Shown piece after piece: positions 1 through 4,489 of a stretch of 6,566 bases of DNA. The stretch covers positions 1 to 6,566 of the forward strand of contig SLMF01000049.1 of the NCBI GenBank assembly GCA_007133715.1, in the 5' to 3' direction. Source of the DNA: Planctomycetaceae bacterium. GTDB taxonomy: Bacteria > Planctomycetota > Planctomycetia > Pirellulales > Pirellulaceae. Under the pieces are notes generated by a model. That model ran no database searches and was not told the origin of the DNA. It saw only the letters and a program-made list of their open reading frames with translations. A program made the position numbers and the translations under genes. How positions within the stretch are numbered: the first letter of the stretch is position 1; the number at the start of each line of letters is the position of its first letter.

Positions 1-404
1 CGTCCCGTATCGCGAACCGGTTCTTGGACCATCCAGCGGGTGACGCCTGCCAGAGTGACCAGCGCCAGGACAAAAAAAATGGCGAGTCCCCAAGCCGGGA
101 CTTGTCGCCGAACCTGCCGCCGCTTCCGGATGTCACTTGAACCCACCTCAGGGGTTATTGGTTTTGCGACCGGGAGTGCCCCAGGCGGCTGCGTGCCGGG
201 CCGTTCGCGAACCACCCGCGGGGGCGGCATCGGTTCGGCCGACGGAAACGCCTCGGCCGCAATCGGAGGGATCTTCCCGCCGGTAACGGCTCGGCGGTCG
301 GGTGTGCGGTACTCCGATTGGGGACCCGCCGCCTTGACCGACTGGTCCGAAGACTCGCGTGACCGTCTGCGGCGTTTGTCGCTATTTGCGGAATCCATGC
401 TCAT
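1..404 (-). CDS. Partial single-pass membrane protein, N-terminal part only, function unknown
   Basis: Read on the minus strand from an ATG at 404, an open frame runs 134 codons to the left edge without a stop; the C-terminal part is missing. The first ~100 residues are hydrophilic, rich in Arg, Pro and Ser, and start with a basic stretch (KRRRRSR, about residues 10-16). A second basic cluster (RKRRQVRRQ, about 93-101) is followed directly by one hydrophobic segment, about residues 103-124 (VPAWGLAIFFVLALVTLAGV). Basic residues just before the membrane segment predict the N-terminus in the cytoplasm and the main domain outside. A second in-frame ATG lies at 398, and neither start has a strong ribosome binding site. 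The gene is divergent from psd. I recognise no family; the functional domain is probably beyond the window. The overlapping plus-strand frame at 40-540 has a composition that does not look like a protein. Confidence 0.6.
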   Translation of the reverse strand, partial: MSMDSANSDKRRRRSRESSDQSVKAAGPQSEYRTPDRRAVTGGKIPPIAAEAFPSAEPMPPPRVVRERPGTQPPGALPVAKPITPEVGSSDIRKRRQVRRQVPAWGLAIFFVLALVTLAGVTRWMVQEPVRDTG

Positions 405-507
405 CGCACCGGGACTCGGGCACTCCAGGTTTCGGTTGCCTCGGGGCGACAACCGGGCTTTTCCTTATTTTCGATCGGAGGGGGTCGTAGGGAAAGCTGA
501 GGGAATC

Positions 508-516
508 TGTTATTAT
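508..516 (+). promoter_or_regulatory. Candidate extended -10 promoter element for the psd operon
   Basis: TGTTATTAT fits an extended -10 (TGn plus TATAAT with one mismatch) in one of the few AT-rich patches of the divergent intergenic region, about 45 nt before the psd start. No convincing TTGACA-like -35 lies 16-18 nt upstream, so this is a weak call made from sequence alone. Confidence 0.25.
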
Positions 517-561
517 GTGGTCGTGGAATCAGTTTTTTGAGATCAGGAGTCGCGAACAGAC

Positions 562-1542
562 ATGCGAGTGCCCGAAGACAGATCGCGCGGAACCGCCCCC
601 ACCGCCAGTTGCGAATTGGAGATCGAGCCGCTCGACCCACGCATGACCTCGATTCAACCCGGTGGCGGGATGTGTATGCGTCTGGAGCTGGTTTGGGGTT
701 ATCTCCGTCGCGGCTACCTGCGGCGGTTACGGCCCGGTTATGTGCAGAAAATGGCGGCGTTACGCCAAGGCGACCCCGCGGGTTGCCCCCATGAGGTGCT
801 CGATCCGCGGGATCTGAAGTTTTTTCGGAACCGGTGTGACGGGGGTTGGTTGGCACAAGACGACCCGTTCGGGTGGCGAAACCGCTTGCCGGTGGTCCGC
901 GAGGGCCTGGCAGAGGTGATTCTGCTCGGCGGCGTCTGTCTTCTGCTGACGGTTCTGCTGGGCTTCATCTCTTGGCCGCTGGCGGGAGTACCGGCGATCT
1001 TGGGATTGTTTGTGTTGGCCTTCTTCCGGAACCCGCGGCGAGTTCCATCGGCCGAACCCGGCATCTTGGTTTCCCCCGCAGATGGTACGATTGCCTCGAT
1101 CGAACAGGTGGAACATGACGAATTCATCGAGGGCCCGGCTGTCGTGGTGGGCATCTTTCTATCGGTTTTCAATGTCCACATCAACCGCGTACCGGATCAG
1201 GTGCGGGTGATCGGCATTCGATATCGGCCGGGCAAGTTCCTGAATGCGCTGCGAGCCGTTTCGGCGCGGGAGAACGAGCAGGTGGTTGTTCGGCTGCAGG
1301 GTGTCCAAGCTCCTCACCGCCGGATAGAGGTACGTCAGATTGCGGGTGCAATAGCCCGTCGGATTGTTTGTTTTGCCAGGCCGGGCGAAGAATTTGCGAT
1401 GGGCGAGTCGTTTGGGATGATCAAGTTCGGTTCGCGGACCGAGTTGGTCTTGCCTCGCGAGCCCGGGATGCGTATCGAAGTACAGGTGGGGCAGAAGGTG
1501 CGTGCGGGGACCACGATTGTGGCCCGCTGTTCCGATTCGTAA
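562..1542 (+). CDS. psd: Phosphatidylserine decarboxylase proenzyme, with long N-terminal extension
   Basis: Decarboxylates phosphatidylserine to phosphatidylethanolamine at the inner membrane, using a pyruvoyl group made by self-cleavage. Family landmarks in this 326-residue protein: SPADGT with Asp174, FNVHINR with His206, and FGSR (289-292), where cleavage between Gly290 and Ser291 would give the beta chain and the pyruvoyl-bearing alpha chain. FGSR rather than LGST places it in the shorter, archaeal-like PSD group, whose members are usually about 210-220 residues. Two hydrophobic segments (about 115-137 and 139-155) precede the catalytic domain and end in FFRNPRR, typical of that group. 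The first ~110 residues are extra; they carry four Cys (17, 38, 75, 92) and match no domain I know. The ATG at 562 has AGGAG at 545-549, a rather long 12-nt spacing; the in-frame ATG at 643 is an alternative start. First gene of a lipid operon with pssA and a methyltransferase. Confidence 0.93.
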   Translation: MRVPEDRSRGTAPTASCELEIEPLDPRMTSIQPGGGMCMRLELVWGYLRRGYLRRLRPGYVQKMAALRQGDPAGCPHEVLDPRDLKFFRNRCDGGWLAQDDPFGWRNRLPVVREGLAEVILLGGVCLLLTVLLGFISWPLAGVPAILGLFVLAFFRNPRRVPSAEPGILVSPADGTIASIEQVEHDEFIEGPAVVVGIFLSVFNVHINRVPDQVRVIGIRYRPGKFLNALRAVSARENEQVVVRLQGVQAPHRRIEVRQIAGAIARRIVCFARPGEEFAMGESFGMIKFGSRTELVLPREPGMRIEVQVGQKVRAGTTIVARCSDS

Positions 1543-1616
1543 CACGGGAGGGGTCGCCCGGTCAGATCGAGCAGATCGTTTCGCTGCATTTGGGATTCGG
1601 CATGTGGGGGGAAATC

Positions 1617-2573
1617 ATGGCTGCGTTGCGAAAGAGACCTCGACGAGGTCAAACGGTCAATCCGTTTTCGGCGCGGAGCCGTCCCGAGCTGCGTTCCCCG
1701 CAGGCAACCGACGGGAATGCGGACGAGCGGAAGAGCAACTTGCGGCTGCGACGGCGGGTGCGGCGCGAACGGGTGTTTGCCGTGCTCCCGACTCTGCTGA
1801 CCCTGGGGAACGCCGTGTGCGGGTTCGGCAGTATCACCTACGCAGCCAAAGTGGGGCCGGAGGCGGTGGGGAATCCGTTGTTCCTTGCCGGTCTGCTGAT
1901 CTTTGTCGCCATGGTCTTTGATATGCTGGACGGCCATGCTGCCCGGCTGACAAAACAGACCAGCGACTTCGGAGCGCAGCTGGACAGTTTGTGTGATGTG
2001 CTCAGCTTCGGGGTGGCCCCAGCCTTTCTGATGCTCCAGTTTCCCCAGATGTACCATCCGCGGCTGCTGTGGGTGATCGCCGTGCTGTTCATTCTGTGTG
2101 CGGTGCTGCGACTGGCCCGTTTCAATGTGGAGACGGGTGAGGAGGACTCGCATTCGACCTTCAGCGGGTTGCCGACCCCCGCAGCCGCTGCGATGGTGGC
2201 TTCGTGTGCGGTCATCCTGCCGGGTTTGAATGATATGCTGGACCCCGCGATGGGTACTCTTTCGCAGGGGGTGGGCCAGGCGTTGTTGCTGGCCGTGCAT
2301 TACGGGTTGCCCGTGATGACGCTGTTGCTGGCCTGTTTGATGGTCTCGCGGATCCGTTATCCGCACGTGTTCAATCAATTGTTTCACGGTCGCCGGGATT
2401 TTCGGCAGCTGCGGCAATTGATTTTTGCCTTGCTGGCGATTTTTGCCGTCCGCGGGTTGGCGGTTCCCTTGATCGTCGGTTACTTTGTGTTGGCATCTCC
2501 CGCCGTCGCTGTGTGGGGAGGCCTGGTGGCGCGACGCCGGAAGCGACAGGCGGGAGCCGAGCCGGGAGGATAA
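1617..2573 (+). CDS. pssA: CDP-diacylglycerol-serine O-phosphatidyltransferase (phosphatidylserine synthase)
   Basis: Integral membrane enzyme that joins CDP-diacylglycerol and L-serine to make phosphatidylserine, the substrate of the upstream Psd. The CDP-alcohol phosphatidyltransferase signature is complete: Asp102, Asp105-Gly106, Ala109-Arg110, Gly119, Asp123, Asp127 (DGHAAR, eight residues, then GAQLDSLCD). RLARFN (165-170) and FSGLPTPAAA (182-191) are typical of the Bacillus-type (class II) PssA. About six to eight hydrophobic segments lie between residues 54 and 304. The first ~50 residues are hydrophilic and Arg-rich, and the C-terminus is basic (RRRKR), both probably cytoplasmic. The frame is open back to 1368, but those codons lie inside psd. 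I chose the ATG at 1617 because GGGGGGA (1606-1612) lies just before it; the ATG at 1602, preceded by GGGA, is almost as good. It starts 74 nt after psd and ends 3 nt before the next gene. Confidence 0.95.
   Translation: MAALRKRPRRGQTVNPFSARSRPELRSPQATDGNADERKSNLRLRRRVRRERVFAVLPTLLTLGNAVCGFGSITYAAKVGPEAVGNPLFLAGLLIFVAMVFDMLDGHAARLTKQTSDFGAQLDSLCDVLSFGVAPAFLMLQFPQMYHPRLLWVIAVLFILCAVLRLARFNVETGEEDSHSTFSGLPTPAAAAMVASCAVILPGLNDMLDPAMGTLSQGVGQALLLAVHYGLPVMTLLLACLMVSRIRYPHVFNQLFHGRRDFRQLRQLIFALLAIFAVRGLAVPLIVGYFVLASPAVAVWGGLVARRRKRQAGAEPGG
2564..2570 (+). promoter_or_regulatory. Strong Shine-Dalgarno inside the 3' end of pssA, deciding the next start
   Basis: GGGAGGA sits in the last codons of pssA, and its GGAGG core is 7 nt before the ATG at 2577. 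A TTG at 2574 directly after the pssA stop is only 4 nt from the core and is less likely as the start. Placement suggests translational coupling of the methyltransferase to PssA. Confidence 0.7.
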
Positions 2574-2576
2574 TTG

Positions 2577-3365
2577 ATGAAGTGCGAGGATTCGAGTTCG
2601 CAGGACGGGGTGCTGTACAGCCAGCTTTCGCACCTCTATGAACGGGTCTTTGACCGCGTACTCGGTCCCCGGATCCGGTGGACCATCCGTTCCTTGAACA
2701 TCCCGCCGGGGGCGAGGGTGCTGGAACTGGGGGTCGGTACCGGACTGTCGCTGGAGGCATATCCGGAGACGGCCGAAGTCACGGCGATCGATCTGTCGTC
2801 GGAAATGCTGGAACAAGCGGAAAAGAAAGTCCGGCAGCATGGTTGGCAGCACATCAGCCTGCGGCAAATGGACGCCTTGAACTTGGATTTTCCGGACGCC
2901 GCCTTTGATTACGTGATGGCGTTTCACGTGGCCAGCGTGGTACCCGACCCGGATCAATTCATGTGCGAGGCGGTGCGGGTGCTGAAACCGGACGGGCTTA
3001 CGGTGATCATCAACCACTTTCGCAGCGAGAATCGGCTGCTGGCGCCGGTGGTCGATCTGCTGAATCCGCTGACTCGCCGGATCGGCTGGCGTACCGATTT
3101 GCGTTACGCCGATTTGGTCGAGAAGCATCCGTTGAGCGTGCAGGATCGCTTCAAGACGTCGCGTCCTTCGCTGTTCACGGTGGTGGTGGCGGAGAAGCTC
3201 AGCGGCGACAGCGATAGACGATTGCGGGGGGAAGGTTCCGCCACACGGTCCTGCTCGATTCGACCGTGGAAAAGTATTCGTCAAGCCTGCGGCGGAAACG
3301 ACGTCCGGCCGGCAAAAGAAGACCCTGCAGGTAGGCGAAGGTCACGAACTGGCCGCCCGGCTTGA
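2577..3365 (+). CDS. Class I SAM methyltransferase, probable Rhodobacter-type phospholipid (PE) N-methyltransferase
   Basis: Probably transfers methyl groups from S-adenosylmethionine to the amino head group of PE, on the way to phosphatidylcholine. The fold is UbiE-like: motif I VLELGVGTGLSLEAYP (48-62) binds SAM, the acidic end of strand 2 is Asp72 in VTAIDLSSEMLEQA, motif II/III is DYVMAFHVASVVPDP (111-125), and motif IV is VLKPDGLTVIINHF (135-148). GVGTGLSL followed by a Tyr-Pro, then IDLS..ML, resembles Rhodobacter PmtA. Position after pssA and psd supports a lipid substrate. OlsG, an ornithine-lipid methyltransferase reported from a planctomycete, is an alternative relative; I cannot tell substrates apart. 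The conserved part ends near residue 207 (VVVAEKL). Residues 210-262 are Arg-rich, look unlike a folded domain, and lie wholly antisense to the convergent gene, so usual family length (~205-210) is exceeded by about 53 residues. No signal peptide or membrane segment. Confidence 0.82.
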   Translation: MKCEDSSSQDGVLYSQLSHLYERVFDRVLGPRIRWTIRSLNIPPGARVLELGVGTGLSLEAYPETAEVTAIDLSSEMLEQAEKKVRQHGWQHISLRQMDALNLDFPDAAFDYVMAFHVASVVPDPDQFMCEAVRVLKPDGLTVIINHFRSENRLLAPVVDLLNPLTRRIGWRTDLRYADLVEKHPLSVQDRFKTSRPSLFTVVVAEKLSGDSDRRLRGEGSATRSCSIRPWKSIRQACGGNDVRPAKEDPAGRRRSRTGRPA

Positions 3366-3783
3366 GCACGCGGAACAGGGCGTCCAGGTAATCGACCTGA
3401 TCGCGGTGGGAGAAAGCGGCCCAGGGCAGGCCGCACAGCACCGCGTCGACCTGCGCGATGCCTTCCAGCTGGCAAACCTGCGGGACCTCGCGCACACTCC
3501 GCTGGTGGAGCCGCAGTTCGGGGAAGCGGCGCTGGAGCGCTTCGCAGAACGTGGGATTGATCTCCAAGGCCACGAACTTGGCCCCGGCGGGCAAGCGGGC
3601 CAGGATGTCGGCGGTAAACGCACCCGTCCCGGGACCGTACTCGATCACTCCCGCAACTTCCGCCCAATCGATCCAATCGACCATCGCCCGGGCCAGATGC
3701 CGCGAGCTGGGCGCGATCGCTCCCACCCCCGTGGGGCGGAAGAGAAACTGGAGCAGAAAATCTCGCTGTTCACGCCACGCCAT
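3199..3783 (-). CDS. SAM methyltransferase, Sinorhizobium-type/KsgA-like phospholipid N-methyltransferase family
   Basis: A 194-residue protein of the group annotated as phospholipid N-methyltransferase (COG3963-like), related to rRNA adenine dimethylases. Landmarks: N-terminal FLFRPTGVGAIAPSSRHLARAM (13-34), characteristic of the group; motif I VIEYGPGTGAFT (46-57); acidic Glu74 in ALEINP; CGLPWAAF (117-124) in the place of the KsgA NLPY motif; VLKPGGQFVTF (139-149); and the C-terminal TVWRNLPPAIVY (179-190). The substrate is inferred from the family; PE is likely, but other lipids or non-lipid targets are possible. I chose the ATG at 3783, where MAWREQRDF begins and GGGAAGGGAAAAG lies upstream; the frame is open to 3873, but those residues are low-complexity and antisense-like. 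The start lies inside the 3' end of the RidA gene (14-nt overlap, coupled translation likely). Its last ~55 codons overlap the convergent methyltransferase, and the conserved C-terminal motif shows that this strand is the constrained one there. Confidence 0.82.
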   Translation of the reverse strand: MAWREQRDFLLQFLFRPTGVGAIAPSSRHLARAMVDWIDWAEVAGVIEYGPGTGAFTADILARLPAGAKFVALEINPTFCEALQRRFPELRLHQRSVREVPQVCQLEGIAQVDAVLCGLPWAAFSHRDQVDYLDALFRVLKPGGQFVTFAYLQGLLLPAGRRFRRRLDEYFSTVESSRTVWRNLPPAIVYRCRR

Positions 3784-4294
3784 CGCTTTTCCCTTCCCGG
3801 CCCTCTCCGCCCGCGGACGCGGACTCGGCGGGCAAGACCAGCTGGAAGAGGGCTTCCACTTCCACCGCGACATTTCTCGGCAAACTCACGGCACCCACGG
3901 CGCTGCGTGCGCCGATGCCAGCCGCCGGACCGAAGATCTCCGCCATCAGATCGCTGAACCCGTTCACCACCCCCGGCTGATCGACAAACGCGGGCGTGCT
4001 GTTGACAAACCCCACGGTCTTGATAATCCGCCAGACGCGATCCAAACTGCCCAGCTCGGCACGGAGTGTGGACAGCACTGCCAAACCGACTTGGCGCGCC
4101 GCCCGATATCCGGCCTGCAAATCCAGCTCGGCACCCAGCCGACCGGTGATCAAGGAACCGTCGGGCAGCAGGGGTAGATGGCCGGAGAGATAAACCAATG
4201 GGCCCCAGACCACCAGGGGTCGGTAGACACCGGCCGCTTTCGGCGCCGGGGGTAATTCCAACTGGTACTGTTCGAGCATCATCTCAGGGGTCAT
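3770..4294 (-). CDS. RidA/YjgF/YER057c/UK114 family protein (reactive imine/enamine deaminase family)
   Basis: Small soluble protein; family members form trimers, and classical RidA hydrolyses reactive 2-aminoacrylate and related imines formed by PLP enzymes. The 174 residues fit the subgroup beginning ELPPAPKxxGxYxP: LELPPAPKAAGVYRP (12-26), then VYLSGHLPLLPDG (34-46), RLGAELDLQAGYRAARQVGLAVLSTLRAELGSLDRV (52-87), and VGFVNSTPAFVDQPGVVNGFSDLMAEIFG (94-122). GARSAVGAVSLPRNVAVEVEA (128-148) holds Arg130, which aligns by motif with the carboxylate-binding Arg of RidA. The exact substrate of this subgroup is not something I can state. After about residue 153 comes a Gly/Ser/Glu-rich tail (154-174), whose codons overlap the start of the downstream methyltransferase. 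The ATG at 4294 has GGTGG upstream; ATGs at 4282 and 4279 are alternatives with weaker ribosome binding sites. It is first in a two-gene unit behind the repeat element. Confidence 0.9.
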   Translation of the reverse strand: MTPEMMLEQYQLELPPAPKAAGVYRPLVVWGPLVYLSGHLPLLPDGSLITGRLGAELDLQAGYRAARQVGLAVLSTLRAELGSLDRVWRIIKTVGFVNSTPAFVDQPGVVNGFSDLMAEIFGPAAGIGARSAVGAVSLPRNVAVEVEALFQLVLPAESASAGGEGREGKSDGVA

Positions 4295-4328
4295 GGTCCA
4301 CCGTGCTGCGGGTGAGAAAAAGTGAAAG

Positions 4329-4484
4329 CGGCAGAAAAGGGGCGGCAGAAAAGGGGTCAGGACTCAATTGCCGGGACGGCCCTTCGGGTGCTTCGCACAA
4401 TTGAGTCCTGACCCCTTTTCTGCTCCTGCTCCTGACCCCTTTTCTGCTCCCCTGACCCCTTTTCTGCTCCTCTGCCTTTTCTGC
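4329..4484. repeat. REP-like palindromic repeat element between ftsK and the RidA gene
   Basis: This element fills most of the 195-nt gap between two same-strand genes. Centre: a perfect 26-bp inverted repeat, 4345-4370 against 4398-4423, around a 27-nt loop (4371-4397). Right side: three exact copies of CCTGACCCCTTTTCTGCTCC at 4407-4426, 4431-4450 and 4451-4470, the first forming most of the right arm, then a shortened copy ending TTTTCTGC at 4484. Left side: CGGCAGAAAAGGGG twice in tandem (4329-4342, 4343-4356), the second forming the outer left arm. It has no coding capacity. It ends 5 nt from the ftsK stop, so it forms the ftsK 3' untranslated region. From memory, GGGGTCAGGA-type palindromes occur as dispersed repeats in planctomycetes and other bacteria, sometimes near REP-associated tyrosine transposases; no transposase is in this window. 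Confidence 0.85.
4345..4423. terminator. Long perfect hairpin, possible transcription end or mRNA 3' stabiliser for ftsK
   Basis: The 26-bp stem would form a very stable RNA hairpin on either strand. On the minus strand it follows the ftsK stop by about 67 nt and is followed by CCCCTTTTCTG rather than a clean U-run, so it is not a textbook intrinsic terminator. It may instead block 3' exonucleases or simply be a repeat. Role is inferred from position only. Confidence 0.35.
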
Positions 4485-4489
4485 AGAGC

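Noticed and set aside
40..540. Plus-strand open frame of 166 codons at the left end
   Set aside because: The opposite strand gives a coherent protein with a positively flanked membrane segment, while this frame is Arg/Ser/Gly-rich without structure.
401..856. Minus-strand open frame opposite the psd start
   Set aside because: No recognisable motif; it overlaps the psd coding region and the divergent gap.
1368..1616. Extended N-terminus for PssA starting at 1368
   Set aside because: It would overlap psd by 175 nt, and the extra residues look like out-of-frame psd. Starts at 1602 or 1617 have ribosome binding sites.
1543..1616. Possible separate promoter or terminator between psd and pssA
   Set aside because: I found no hairpin with a T-run or clear -35/-10 pair in these 74 nt, only a short CAGATCG direct repeat.
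1335..3284. Very long open frame (649 codons) on the minus strand
   Set aside because: It lies antisense to psd, pssA and the methyltransferase, which all carry complete family motifs. Its composition (His/Gln/Arg-rich, no motifs) is that of an antisense shadow in GC-rich DNA.
3784..3873. Upstream extension of the minus-strand methyltransferase
   Set aside because: The extra residues are Ser/Pro/Arg low-complexity, overlap the conserved end of RidA, and the ATG at 3783 has a purine-rich ribosome binding site.
3406..4177. Plus-strand open frames opposite the RidA and methyltransferase genes
   Set aside because: They are antisense to genes with strong family motifs and show no motif of their own.
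4407..4484. Direct repeats considered as a CRISPR array
   Set aside because: Copies are 20 bp with spacers of 4 and 0 nt, and they are parts of a palindrome. No cas genes are present.
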